The translations under genes and the position numbers were made by a program. Below are positions 37,167 through 45,883 of a stretch of DNA of 64,000 bases, piece by piece. Source of the DNA: Halorubrum sp. DM2 (lineage in GTDB: Archaea > Halobacteriota > Halobacteria > Halobacteriales > Haloferacaceae); assembly GCF_901686465.1 (NCBI RefSeq), contig NZ_LR594487.1:434001-498000 (forward strand). Reading direction: 5' to 3'. The notes beneath the pieces were generated by a model. It searched no databases, had not been told where the DNA came from, and saw nothing but the letters and a program-made list of their open reading frames with translations. Positions within the stretch are counted from its first letter, which is position 1. Each line of letters starts with the position of its first letter.

Positions 37167-37273
37167 CCGTTCTCCGAGGTCTGATCCATATACTCGGATC
37201 GAACTGGTTTCTATCTCACTTCGATGACCATGATCCCGCGTCACTTTTACCTCGGGACCGCCGACGGTTTCGC

Positions 37274-38167
37274 ATGACCGAGACAATCGACGGGGAGGCG
37301 GTCGCGGCCGACGTGCGCGAGACGGTCGCCGACGAGGTGGCGCGGCTGTCCGACGCCGGCGTCGAGCCGGGGCTGGCCACGGTGCTGATGAGCGACGACC
37401 CGGCCAGCGAGACGTACGTCTCGATGAAACAGCGCGACTGCGAGGAGGTCGGGATCGAGGGGATCCACGTCGAGATAGACGCGGACGCGCCGGCCGAGGA
37501 GCTGTACGAGACGATAGACGACCTCAACGAGCGCGACGACGTTCACGGAGTTCTCGTCCAGCTCCCGCTGCCGGACCACGTCGACAAGCGGACGGTCCTC
37601 CGGCGGATCGACCCCGAGAAGGACGTGGACGGCTTCCATCCCGAGAACGTCGGCCGCCTCGTCGCGGGCGACGCCCGCTTCAAGCCGTGTACCCCGCACG
37701 GCGTCCAGAAGCTGCTCGACGCGTACGACGTGGAGACGGAGGGCGCGGACGCGGTCGTCGTCGGCCGCTCCGACATCGTCGGCAAGCCGATGGCGAACCT
37801 GCTGATCCAGAAGTCCCCGACCGGGAACGCGACCACGACGGTCTGTCACTCGCGGACCGAGGACCTAGAGGCGAAGCTGGCGGACGCGGACATCGTCGTC
37901 GCGGCCGCCGGCATCCCCGAGTTCGTCGACGGGTCGATGCTCAAGGAGGGCGCGACCGTGGTCGACGTGGGGATCAACCGCGTCGACGCGGACACGGAGA
38001 AGGGGTACGAGCTGGTGGGCGACGTCGACTACGAGTCGGCGAGCGAGGTCGCGGGCGCGATCACGCCCGTACCCGGCGGCGTCGGCCCGATGACGCGCGC
38101 GATGCTCCTTTACAACACGGTGAGGGCGGCGGGGATCCAGACCGGTGTCGACGTGGAGTTGGAATAG
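37274..38167 (+). CDS. folD: Bifunctional methylenetetrahydrofolate dehydrogenase/cyclohydrolase
   Basis: Protein of 297 residues with FolD signatures: SETYVSMKQRDCEEVGI (catalytic Tyr and Lys), GVLVQLPLPDHV, VVVGRSDIVGKPMANLL (NADP loop) and ITPVPGGVGPMTRAMLL. It converts methylene-THF to formyl-THF via methenyl-THF. CACTTTTAC (37242-37250) lies about 27 bases before ATG 37274, supporting a leaderless mRNA. Confidence 0.95.
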   Translation: MTETIDGEAVAADVRETVADEVARLSDAGVEPGLATVLMSDDPASETYVSMKQRDCEEVGIEGIHVEIDADAPAEELYETIDDLNERDDVHGVLVQLPLPDHVDKRTVLRRIDPEKDVDGFHPENVGRLVAGDARFKPCTPHGVQKLLDAYDVETEGADAVVVGRSDIVGKPMANLLIQKSPTGNATTTVCHSRTEDLEAKLADADIVVAAAGIPEFVDGSMLKEGATVVDVGINRVDADTEKGYELVGDVDYESASEVAGAITPVPGGVGPMTRAMLLYNTVRAAGIQTGVDVELE

Positions 38168-38579
38168 GCCGAGTGGGAGATCACGGCCGTCCGGCGGTGC
38201 GGTGTCGGTTTCGCTCACGAACTGCTGACCGACACGAACGCCACCGAAGCCCTAGCCGCTCGCTGTGACGCGGTCCTGACTGACACGGTGGAGAACACTC
38301 CCGAAGCCCCAGCCGCGAACTCGTCACAGGCGACGCAAGCACCGCAGGGAGTGAGCAACGCGAACGACCGAGGAGCGCAGCGAGCGTGTGACGAGTTCGC
38401 GGCTGCCCCTTCGAGTCCCACCCCGCACAGCACCTCACACCTCCCCAGCCTCGTCGCTGGCACCTCCGCTTCGATCCGGGGCCAGCGACTCCCTCGCGCG
38501 GGCGGTTCGCGCCGCGCTGCGGCGCTCACCGGCACGCGCCACCGCGTCTATTTATAACCGAGTGTCGTCGCGGCCGCAG
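38168..38579 (-). other. Composite non-coding repeat element B
   Basis: Gene-free region. Read on the minus strand it matches element A: a hairpin (38454-38461 / 38481-38488), a GAGGCTGGGGAGG block, a GGGACTCGAAGGGGCAGCC block, a long stem, then GCTTCGG repeats at 38303 and 38246. Only the loop of the long stem is turned round relative to element A. Open frames here are low-complexity and unlikely to be genes. Confidence 0.65.
38310..38405. repeat. Perfect 19-bp inverted repeat enclosing a 58-base loop
   Basis: CAGCCGCGAACTCGTCACA (38310-38328) is perfectly complementary to the arm at 38387-38405. The outer eight pairs (CAGCCGCG) are shared with element A; the inner pairs differ from A on both arms. 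The loop has GCGACGCA, CAAGCACCGCA and GAGGAGCGCAGCGAGC. Confidence 0.9.
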
Positions 38580-39983
38580 TCAGTCGTCGTCGCTCGCCGC
38601 GGTGCGGTTCCGGATCTCGATCCGGCCCTCGATCTCCGGGTCGATGCCGCGTTCACGGGCGTAGGCGGCGAGCACCTCGTACTGGATGTCGGCCTCGTCG
38701 ATCCGGTGCCGCTCGGAGAGCGTGGGGAACTCGTGTTCGGAGTGGAGGAGGTACTCCGAGACCGCGACCGTGTAGCGCGCGTCGGGGTCGATCGGCTCGC
38801 CGTCGACGGTCGCCTCTAAGATTAGTTCGGCGTCGGCGTCCCAGACGAGGCGGGCGTTCGAGACGTGCCCGTGCCACCAGTCGTCCTCGCCGAAGTCCAC
38901 GTCGGGCGCGGCCATCTCGCGGAGCACGTCGTGGAGCTCCCCGCCGGTGACCGAGGTGAGGGTCACCGGTTCCTCGAAGGGGATCAGGGAGATTAGGTCC
39001 GCCTTCGTCACGTCGCCGTCGAACGGGTCGCCCTGTCGGAGGCCGCCGGCGTTCGACAGCCCCACGTCGGCGTCGTGGACCCACCGGAACGCGTCCGCGA
39101 CGAAGTTGCCGACGCGGCACTCCCCGCCGTGGACCACCTCGCCGGACCGCTCGATCGGCCCGTCGACGGTGTCGACGACCTCGTCGAGGTCGGCTGCGGC
39201 CATCCGTTCCGCGAGCGCGTCCGCCAGCCCCGGCGCGGGGTCGGCCCCGTCCGGCTCGTGAAGGGTCGCCGTCGGCGGTTCGGCGTCGAGGTCGACGTCG
39301 GCCACCGCCTCGCCGTTGACGCCGGGCCGGACCAGCACCGTGTCCGCGACCGTCTCGTTCCGGCGGCTGTGGACGTGCCCGCCGAGGACCGCGTCGACGT
39401 CCAGCTCGCGGGCGAGGTCGTCGTCGCCCGCGCCGAGGTGCGAGAGGACGACCGCGTGATCGAGGCTCTCGCCCTCGTCCGCGACCGACGCCCGCATCTC
39501 CGCCAGCGCCTCTCCGGCGGCCGCGACGGGGTCGTCGAACGAGAGGTCGGCCGCCATCGGGTTCAGCGAGTCGGTCGCGGGATCGGTGACGCCGACGAAC
39601 CCGACCCGCTCGCCGTCGACCTCGCGGACCGCCCACGAGACGACGCCCTCGTCGCGGCCGAACGGCCCGCCGTTCTCATCGCGCACGTTCGCGGAGACGA
39701 ACGTCGCCGGCGCGTCCGCGACGAGGTCGCGGAGCGCGTCCGGTCCGTAGTCGAACTCGTGGTTGCCGAACGTGTCGAGGAGGGTGTCGGTCGCCTCGTA
39801 GAAGTCGAGGACCTGCCTGCCGGTCGCGACCAGCGAGAGGACGCCCGGCGCGGTCGTGTCGCCGGTGGCGACGACCGCGGCGTCGGGACCCGAGAGCGCC
39901 CGGACGCGGCCGGCGAGGCGGGCCGCCCGCTCGGGGTCGTCGAAGACGTTCTCGATGTCGGAGTAGTGAACGAGACGAACCAT
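38580..39983 (-). CDS. 5'-nucleotidase-type metallophosphatase
   Basis: Protein of 467 residues. The N-terminal calcineurin-like domain has VATGDTTAPG, DTFGNHEFDYG, VVLSHLGAG and LGGHVHSRRN; the C-terminal 5'-nucleotidase domain has GNFVADAFRWVHDADVGLSNAGGLRQGD and YTVAVSEYLL. The first metal motif reads HYSDIEN rather than D-x-H. No signal peptide is present, so it may act in the cytoplasm on nucleotides or sugar phosphates. GTTTTTTATG near 40012 (minus) lies about 30 bases upstream of the ATG. Confidence 0.85.
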   Translation of the reverse strand: MVRLVHYSDIENVFDDPERAARLAGRVRALSGPDAAVVATGDTTAPGVLSLVATGRQVLDFYEATDTLLDTFGNHEFDYGPDALRDLVADAPATFVSANVRDENGGPFGRDEGVVSWAVREVDGERVGFVGVTDPATDSLNPMAADLSFDDPVAAAGEALAEMRASVADEGESLDHAVVLSHLGAGDDDLARELDVDAVLGGHVHSRRNETVADTVLVRPGVNGEAVADVDLDAEPPTATLHEPDGADPAPGLADALAERMAAADLDEVVDTVDGPIERSGEVVHGGECRVGNFVADAFRWVHDADVGLSNAGGLRQGDPFDGDVTKADLISLIPFEEPVTLTSVTGGELHDVLREMAAPDVDFGEDDWWHGHVSNARLVWDADAELILEATVDGEPIDPDARYTVAVSEYLLHSEHEFPTLSERHRIDEADIQYEVLAAYARERGIDPEIEGRIEIRNRTAASDDD

Positions 39984-40106
39984 TCGATACGCGAAGGGAG
40001 GTGCGAGCCGGGCATAAAAAACGCGGAGTCCGATCGCGCGTTCTCCGATTCCGTCCGCGGGTTCTCCCCGTGATCCGCGCTCGCACACGCGCAGGACATT
40101 GAAAGC

Positions 40107-40116
40107 GCTTTTATGG
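40107..40116 (+). promoter_or_regulatory. TATA box of the L7Ae operon
   Basis: GCTTTTATGG about 115 bases before the rpl7ae ATG implies a leader of roughly 90 bases, unlike the leaderless genes around it. Confidence 0.6.
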
Positions 40117-40155
40117 ATGTCCTGACTACGACAGCGCACAGCCTCTGTGGGGTCG

Positions 40156-40218
40156 ATGATGTGCCGTTCCGATAGGGACCGACCACGGGACGGACACGCG
40201 AGCCTACACGGAGGATAG
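40156..40218 (+). CDS. Possible upstream ORF in the L7Ae leader
   Basis: ATGATG at 40156 opens a 20-codon frame that ends in TAG at 40216-40218, within the GGAGGA ribosome-binding sequence of rpl7ae. It lies inside the predicted leader. The peptide (MMCRSDRDRPRDG..) has no recognisable relatives. Its stop position would let its translation affect ribosome access to rpl7ae. It could be chance. Confidence 0.35.
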   Translation: MMCRSDRDRPRDGHASLHGG

Positions 40219-40227
40219 GAGAAACAT

Positions 40228-40590
40228 ATGCCCGTTTACGTAGACTACGACACACCGGCGGACCTCGCGGAGCGATCCCTCGAAGCGCTCGAGGTCGCCC
40301 GAGACACCGGCACAGTGAAGAAAGGAACCAACGAGACGACCAAAGCCGTCGAGCGCGGCAACGCTGACCTCGTCATCGTCGCCGAGGACGTCTCCCCCGA
40401 AGAGATCGTGATGCACCTCCCCGAACTCGCCGAGGAGAAGGGGATTCCGGTCGTCTTCGTCGACACGCAGGACGAGGTCGGTCAGGCCGCCGGTCTCGAA
40501 GTCGGCTCGGCCGCCGCCGCCGTCGTCGACGCCGGCGACGCCGCCGACGACGTCGAGGACATCGGCGAGAAGGTCGCGGAGCTTCGATAA
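40228..40590 (+). CDS. rpl7ae: Ribosomal protein L7Ae
   Basis: Protein of 120 residues, the archaeal L7Ae that binds kink-turns in 23S rRNA, box C/D and H/ACA guide RNAs and RNase P. Diagnostic stretches are [15 protein letters not shown] (RNA-binding helix) and [19 protein letters not shown] Shine-Dalgarno GGAGGA lies about 10 bases before the ATG. First gene of a four-gene operon. Confidence 0.96.
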   Translation: MPVYVDYDTPADLAERSLEALEVARDTGTVKKGTNETTKAVERGNADLVIVAEDVSPEEIVMHLPELAEEKGIPVVFVDTQDEVGQAAGLEVGSAAAAVVDAGDAADDVEDIGEKVAELR

Positions 40591-40596
40591 CCTCCC

Positions 40597-40821
40597 ATGA
40601 GCGCAGAAGAGGGCACCGGCGACTCGACGACCGCGGAGGTCATCGAGGTCGTCGGCAAAACCGGGATGCACGGCGAGGCCATGCAGGTCAAGTGCCGCAT
40701 CCAAGAGGGATCGAACCAGGGACGGATCATCACCCGGAACGTTCTGGGTCCCGTCCGTCTGGGCGACGTGCTCCAGCTGCGGGAGACCCAGCGCGACGCC
40801 GACTCCATCGGAGGTCGATAA
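40597..40821 (+). CDS. rps28e: Ribosomal protein S28e
   Basis: Protein of 74 residues. The OB-fold S28e signature is [23 protein letters not shown] and the conserved end is [14 protein letters not shown]. It starts six bases after the rpl7ae stop and ends three bases before the rpl24e ATG. Confidence 0.95.
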   Translation: MSAEEGTGDSTTAEVIEVVGKTGMHGEAMQVKCRIQEGSNQGRIITRNVLGPVRLGDVLQLRETQRDADSIGGR

Positions 40822-40824
40822 CCA

Positions 40825-41016
40825 ATGGTCGAGACACGCACCTGTGATTACACCGGCGAGGAGATCGAGCCCGGCACGGGCACGATGTTCGTGAAGAAGG
40901 ACGGACAGATCCTCCACTTCGTCGACTCGAAGGCGGAGAAGAACTACCTCCTCGGCCGCGAGGCGCGCGACCTCGAATGGACCGAGGAAGGTCGCCGTCA
41001 GGGTGGCCAGGAATGA
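40825..41016 (+). CDS. rpl24e: Ribosomal protein L24e
   Basis: Protein of 63 residues with the L24e pattern [32 protein letters not shown]. Many homologues have a four-Cys zinc ribbon; here only Cys7 remains and the other positions are not Cys, so zinc is probably not bound. Its TGA overlaps the ndk ATG by four bases. Confidence 0.94.
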   Translation: MVETRTCDYTGEEIEPGTGTMFVKKDGQILHFVDSKAEKNYLLGREARDLEWTEEGRRQGGQE

Positions 41017-41492
41017 GCCACCACGACGAGCGCACCTTCGTGATGGTCAAGCCCGACGGCGTCCAGCGCGGACTCATCGGCGAGATCGTCTCTCGCTTCG
41101 AGGACCGCGGGCTGAAGCTCGTCGGCGGGAAGTTCATGCGGATTGACGAGGAGCTCGCCCACGAACACTACGGTGAACACGAGGACAAGCCATTCTTCGA
41201 CGGTCTCGTCGAGTTTATTACCTCCGGTCCCGTCTTCGCGATGGTCTGGGAGGGTGCGGACGCGACCCGACAGGTCCGCGCGATGGTCGGCGAGACCGAC
41301 CCCGCCGAGTCCGCCCCGGGCACGATCCGCGGCGACTTCGGCTTAGACCTCGGCCACAACGTGATCCACGCGTCGGACCACGAGGACGAGGGCGCGAACG
41401 AGCGCGAGATCGACCTGTTCTTCGACGAGGAGGAACTCGTCGACTACGACCTCGACACCTCGGCGTGGGTGTACGAGGACGAAGACCACTGA
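41013..41492 (+). CDS. ndk: Nucleoside diphosphate kinase
   Basis: Protein of 159 residues. The phosphorylated His is in [10 protein letters not shown], and [19 protein letters not shown] and [10 protein letters not shown] are family signatures. It equilibrates NTP pools. The ATG at 41013 overlaps the rpl24e stop; a frame extension upstream is inside rpl24e. It is the last gene of the ribosomal operon. Confidence 0.96.
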   Translation: MSHHDERTFVMVKPDGVQRGLIGEIVSRFEDRGLKLVGGKFMRIDEELAHEHYGEHEDKPFFDGLVEFITSGPVFAMVWEGADATRQVRAMVGETDPAESAPGTIRGDFGLDLGHNVIHASDHEDEGANEREIDLFFDEEELVDYDLDTSAWVYEDEDH

Positions 41493-41644
41493 CGGCCGCG
41501 CTGCCGTTTCGGAACTTTTCGCGGCGACGCACCGCCCGCTATCCCGCGTAGCTTTCGCTCAATCGACACACCGAGTTTCCGGTGAATATGATCTTCGAAC
41601 CCCCCGCAGTCGTTCGGTTTCCGCTCTCTCAGCAGTTATAAACA

Positions 41645-41660
41645 GACGGACACGTCCGTC
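41645..41660. repeat. Palindrome between convergent genes
   Basis: GACGGAC (41645-41651) pairs with GTCCGTC (41654-41660), two bases apart, just before the 3' end of the minus-strand gene at 41667. TTATAAA precedes it. It may act in transcript termination for one or both convergent units; evidence is weak. Confidence 0.3.
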
Positions 41661-41666
41661 GGCAGT

Positions 41667-42902
41667 TCAGGTGTCGACCGCGATCGCGGTCCCGTCGTCC
41701 GCGACCACGATCACCTCGTCGCCGGCGTCGTCGGCGACGTCGGCGAACAGCGGCCCGCCGTAAACGACGACGTCGGGACCGCCGCGGGCGACCACGCTTC
41801 CGCTCCGGGTCATCGCGAGGATCTCGCCGTTGCGGTTGGCCGCGACCGGACCGATATCACCGTCGCCGTCGACGTCGCCGATGCGCGGCTCGTTGATCCG
41901 CGTCGACGCGCCGTACTGCTGTTTCCAGACGACCTCGCCGTCGAGTAGGCTCACTGCCCACACGCTCCCCGACCCCCCGACGTACACCCGACCGGGGTCC
42001 GCGTCGCCGACCGCGACCGGCTCGTCCTGAAGACCGATCTCGTACCGGAGCGACCCGTCGCTCGTCTCGATGGTCTCCAAGTTACCGTTCGACCCGCCGA
42101 GGGCTATCACGGGCCCGTTCTGACTGTCCGCGGCGTTCCAGCTCAGGGGGTTCACGCTCGGTGTCGTCGTCCAGCGCGTCTCGCCGCGCCCGTCGAGCAG
42201 GTGGACCGTCGCCGGGTCGCCGGCGGTCGTCAGCACCGCGAGTCCGCCGCGCTCACCGGCCTCGGCGTCCGGTTCGACGATGAGTGGTCGGTGATTGACC
42301 TCGCCCGACAGCGAGGCCTCGGCGACGGCGTCGCCCTCGCGGTCGACGACGCGGACGCTCCCGTCGGTCGCCGCCGCCGCGACCTCCTGACTCCCGTCGC
42401 CGGTCAGGTCTCCGATGGCGGGGCGGAATCCGCCGGGGCCACCGGTGTCGACCGCGAACCGTCGGCTCCCGTCGGTCGCGTCGACGACGACGAGTGACCC
42501 CGGAGCCGTCGTGAGCGCCACGACGGGGTCGCCGCCGAGCGTCCCTGTGGTGAGTCCGCTGACACCGATCGGGTCGTCGTCGCTCCCGTTCGCGCCGCCG
42601 CCGCGGTCGGCGTCCGGCCCGGAAATCGGCACCGTCCAAGCGGTCTCGTCGGTCCCGACGACCGTCGCGCTGACGACCCGCGAGCCGTTCTCGACCGCCG
42701 GCCGGAGGAGCAGCGGGTCCCCGTCGACCGTCGCGATCGCCGCGCCGCTGCCGTCGTCGCCGGCCGCCGGTTCGGACTCCCAGACGATCGTGGTCTCCGT
42801 GGTGGCGTCGTCGACGCCGACGAAGGCGAAAAGCGCCACGCCGACGCCGGTCGCGCCGCCGGCCAGCAGGATTAGCGTCGCGAACAGGACGCGTCGGTCC
42901 AT
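41667..42902 (-). CDS. Secreted/anchored beta-propeller (PQQ / FG-GAP-like) protein
   Basis: Protein of 411 residues. One N-terminal membrane anchor (LFATLILLAGGATGVGVALFAF) is followed by repeated blades with GDLTGDGSQEVAAAATDGSVRVVD and GDVDGDGDIGPVAANRNGEI, the Ca2+-binding DxDGDG-like loops of FG-GAP/integrin-alpha propellers, mixed with PQQ-like DGEVVWKQQYG repeats. It should lie on the cell surface. The partner is unknown. Confidence 0.75.
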   Translation of the reverse strand: MDRRVLFATLILLAGGATGVGVALFAFVGVDDATTETTIVWESEPAAGDDGSGAAIATVDGDPLLLRPAVENGSRVVSATVVGTDETAWTVPISGPDADRGGGANGSDDDPIGVSGLTTGTLGGDPVVALTTAPGSLVVVDATDGSRRFAVDTGGPGGFRPAIGDLTGDGSQEVAAAATDGSVRVVDREGDAVAEASLSGEVNHRPLIVEPDAEAGERGGLAVLTTAGDPATVHLLDGRGETRWTTTPSVNPLSWNAADSQNGPVIALGGSNGNLETIETSDGSLRYEIGLQDEPVAVGDADPGRVYVGGSGSVWAVSLLDGEVVWKQQYGASTRINEPRIGDVDGDGDIGPVAANRNGEILAMTRSGSVVARGGPDVVVYGGPLFADVADDAGDEVIVVADDGTAIAVDT

Positions 42903-43006
42903 TTGAATCCCGTTCGGGCGTCGCGGTGAAACGGTTGTCGGATGCGGTCTCCGGTCCGCGGAGTCGAGTCGGCGTCGGTGCCGAGGCGTCGCGGGGCGAC
43001 GTCGCG

Positions 43007-43789
43007 CTACAGCAGCGACGCGACGTGGTCCGCGCGCGCTTCGCCGACGAGCTCGCGCAGCGCCGCCGGGTCCCGCTCCCCGTCGGCGTTGACGAGGTAG
43101 GCGGTCCCGTCGCGACCGCCGTAGACGCCGTGGAGGTCGTAGACGAAGCCGTACACCGTCGCATCCGCCGCCTCCTCGCGCTCGCGGGCGAACGCGACCT
43201 GCTCGTGGACGTTGTACTCGACGAGCCGGTCACGGACCGAGGAAGCGGCATCGCCGTCCGCATCGGGGACGGTCTCGCCGTCGTCCGCGTCGCGGCTCGT
43301 CTCCTCGTCGCGGTCCGTCTCCGCGTCGGTCGCCCCGTCGCCCGCTTCGCCGACGACGGCGGGGTCGTCGAGTCCGCGCTCGACGATCGGCAGCAACGCC
43401 TCGATGTCCGCGCGGACGCCCGGTTCGGCCGGGAACTCGCCGGTGCGGGCCGCCGTGAGCGCGGCGTCTATCGCGCCGCATCCGGTGTGGCCGACCACGA
43501 CGATGATCTCGGTGTGGGTGTGACGGAGCGGATACGCCACGCTCCCGTCGAGAACCCGTTCGCCGTCGACGAGCGCGCTCACGCTGTTCCCGATCGCGCC
43601 GGAGGTGAAGAGGAACCCCGGCTCGTCGACGGCGAACATCCCCTCCTGCGAGACGCGCGAGTCGGAACAGCAGACGGAGACTACGCCGGGGCGCTGACCC
43701 TCGCGGTGGCGGTCGAAGACGCCGGGCGCGAGCGCATCGACGTGGTCGTCGTTGCGGTCGAGGAGATCCCTGAGTATCCGACTGTCCAT
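43007..43789 (-). CDS. Beta-carbonic anhydrase with acidic insertion
   Basis: Protein of 260 residues. Zinc ligands are Cys in SVCCSDSRVS and His/Cys in VVVGHTGCGAID; TSGAIGNSV is also typical. It hydrates CO2. Between about residues 145 and 190 there is an Asp/Glu-rich insert (DGATDAETDRDEE..) that is not part of the catalytic core. A CTTTTGACT box lies about 25 bases upstream. Confidence 0.9.
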   Translation of the reverse strand: MDSRILRDLLDRNDDHVDALAPGVFDRHREGQRPGVVSVCCSDSRVSQEGMFAVDEPGFLFTSGAIGNSVSALVDGERVLDGSVAYPLRHTHTEIIVVVGHTGCGAIDAALTAARTGEFPAEPGVRADIEALLPIVERGLDDPAVVGEAGDGATDAETDRDEETSRDADDGETVPDADGDAASSVRDRLVEYNVHEQVAFAREREEAADATVYGFVYDLHGVYGGRDGTAYLVNADGERDPAALRELVGEARADHVASLL

Positions 43790-43908
43790 ATCGGCTTCAC
43801 CCGGGGAGGAGTCAAAAGCGTCGGGGACGGAGCCGACCGTCCCGACCGGGGAGACGCTCGTCGCCGCCGTTTCAGCGGATCGGTCAAGCGACGAGTCGGG
43901 CGGGCCGG

Positions 43909-44043
43909 TCAGGCGACGAGTCCGACGACCGAGACCAGGATACCGACGACGAACACCGCGAGGAGCGCGACGGTCGCGATCACCACTGCGGGCGCGAGCG
44001 CCTCCTCGTTCTCGTCGAGGACGATGTCTTCCAAGTTCTCCAT
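43909..44043 (-). CDS. Small single-helix membrane protein
   Basis: Protein of 44 residues: acidic N-terminus (MENLEDIVLDENEEALAP) and one membrane helix (AVVIATVALLAVFVVGILV). TTCAAATCC about 27 bases upstream (near 44067-44072, minus) supports an independent leaderless gene. It follows the peptide-binding protein gene. Function unknown. Confidence 0.6.
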   Translation of the reverse strand: MENLEDIVLDENEEALAPAVVIATVALLAVFVVGILVSVVGLVA

Positions 44044-44108
44044 GTCCGAGCCGTCGTCGCGGCGGGATTTGAACGCTTCGACCGAGTCCGCGCCGCGAAC
44101 GAGGGTCG

Positions 44109-45740
44109 CTACTGGTCGAGCCAGACGTTGTTGTAGTCGCTCAGGATCCGCGGGTTGTACTGCGAGCGCGGGTGGGCGACGAAGTCGTTGACGTGGTCGC
44201 GGACGCCGATGGAGACGCGGAGGCTGTAGCTCGGGAGGTGGACCCGGTCTTCCAGCACCGTCGGAATGATCGACTCGTACAGCTCGCGTCGCTCGTCGAT
44301 GTCGCTGGCGCGGCGCGCGGCGATGATCTCCTCCATGAGGTCGTCGTTCTCGTAGTAGGTCCCGTTGGTGGCACCGATCTGCTCGTCGTGGAACAGGTTG
44401 TACACGTACGAGTCCGGGTCCGGCCCGCCGAGCCACCCCAGCGCGTACATGTTGTAGTCGTCCTCGTTTCCGGTGTCGTAGGTGTCGAGGAACGTCCCCC
44501 AGTCGTACCGGCGGACCTCGGCGTCGTAGCCGGCCTCCTTCAGCCCGTTCGAGACCGACACGCCGATCTGTTCGCGGAGGTCGTCCGGCGGGACGATGAT
44601 CCGGAAGCCGTAGTCTTCGGGTACGCCGGCGTCCGCGAGCAGCTCTGCGGCCCGGTCGACATCGCGGTCGTGACCGATATCCGCCCACTCGTCGACGGGG
44701 AAGTCCCACGAGTCGGCGACCGGGAGCGGGACCGGCGCGTAGTTGCGTTCCCCGGCCGGCTCGATGAAGTTCGAGACCGCTTGGTCCATCGAGACGGCGT
44801 AATCTATCGCCTCCCGGACCTGCGGGTCCGTCGTCGGTCCCTCGTTACAGTTGAACGCGATGTAGTAGTAGGAGATGCCCGGCTCCGACTGGAGCGACAT
44901 GTTGTCCGCGCTCTCGACCGTCTCCCACGTCTGGGGGGTGATCCCGTCGGCGACGTCCGACTCGCCGGTCTCTAAGGAGACGACCCGCGTCGTGCTCTCC
45001 TCAACGGGTTCGAACCGGAGCCGGTCTAGGTACGGCTTCGGGTCACCCCAGTAGTCGTCCCACTTCACTAGGTCGACGAACTCCCCTTCCGTCCAGTCGT
45101 CGAACTCGAACGGTCCGGAGCCGACCGGCGCGTCGAGGTTGAACGCCTCCTTGTCCGCCTCCCGGACCGACTCGGGCACCACGTTCCGCGTCAGCGCGAG
45201 CGTGTAGAACGGGCCGTAGCCGTACTGGAGATCGATCTGGACCGTCCGGTCGTCGACGACCTCGACGCTGTCTATCATCTCGACGTCCGGCGCGTTGGCG
45301 GTCTCCTCTTCGACCGGTGCGAGCAACGAGTAGCGGACGTCCTCGGCGGTGACGGGCTCGCCGTTCTGGAAGCGCGGCCCGTCACGCAGTTCCACGACGT
45401 ACCGCGTCCCGTCGCGCTCGACGGTCGGCTCCTCGCGTGCGAGGTGCGGGACGGGGTTGGTGCTCTCGTCGTAGGCGTACAGCGGCTCGAACACCTGCGA
45501 GCACACCTGCTGCGAGTAGATGTCGTTGACGACGATCGGGTCGAACTCGATCGGCGACACCTGCTGTGAGTACACAAGCTCTCCGCCGGCGACCGGTTCG
45601 CCGTCGCCCGTTCCGCCGTCGGTTCCGTTCCCCGTGCCGTCCGAGCCGCCACCGGTACATCCCGCGACGGTCCCGGCCGTCACGCCGGCCGCGACGCCGC
45701 GCAGCATCCGTCGTCGCGACGAGTCGAGTTCGCGTGACAT
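44109..45740 (-). CDS. ABC transporter substrate-binding lipoprotein (DppA/OppA type)
   Basis: Protein of 543 residues. A Tat motif (SSRRRMLRGVAAG) and lipobox (TVAGCTG) at the N-terminus precede a Gly/Thr/Asp linker. The body is an SBP_bac_5 fold: GGELVYSQQVSPIEFDPIVVND, FNLDAPVGSGPFEFDDWTEG and RAAELLADAGVPED. No permease or ATPase gene is adjacent, so it is an orphan here. TAATTTATG (45762-45770, minus) lies about 27 bases before ATG 45740. Confidence 0.88.
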   Translation of the reverse strand: MSRELDSSRRRMLRGVAAGVTAGTVAGCTGGGSDGTGNGTDGGTGDGEPVAGGELVYSQQVSPIEFDPIVVNDIYSQQVCSQVFEPLYAYDESTNPVPHLAREEPTVERDGTRYVVELRDGPRFQNGEPVTAEDVRYSLLAPVEEETANAPDVEMIDSVEVVDDRTVQIDLQYGYGPFYTLALTRNVVPESVREADKEAFNLDAPVGSGPFEFDDWTEGEFVDLVKWDDYWGDPKPYLDRLRFEPVEESTTRVVSLETGESDVADGITPQTWETVESADNMSLQSEPGISYYYIAFNCNEGPTTDPQVREAIDYAVSMDQAVSNFIEPAGERNYAPVPLPVADSWDFPVDEWADIGHDRDVDRAAELLADAGVPEDYGFRIIVPPDDLREQIGVSVSNGLKEAGYDAEVRRYDWGTFLDTYDTGNEDDYNMYALGWLGGPDPDSYVYNLFHDEQIGATNGTYYENDDLMEEIIAARRASDIDERRELYESIIPTVLEDRVHLPSYSLRVSIGVRDHVNDFVAHPRSQYNPRILSDYNNVWLDQ

Positions 45741-45883
45741 GGCGGTCCGTTTCTCCCCGACACATAAATTACCGGACACACTGGCAGCGTTCGACCGTAC
45801 GCCGGATAACCAGAAATTACGTCCGGTATCTCGCTATCGCCGACGTGTTTTTGTGCGTCCGGCGTGGCGGATACGCCAACACG

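Noticed and set aside
44109-45740. Complete peptide ABC transporter operon
   Set aside because: Only the binding protein is present; neighbours are a small membrane protein and phoU, not permease or ATPase genes.
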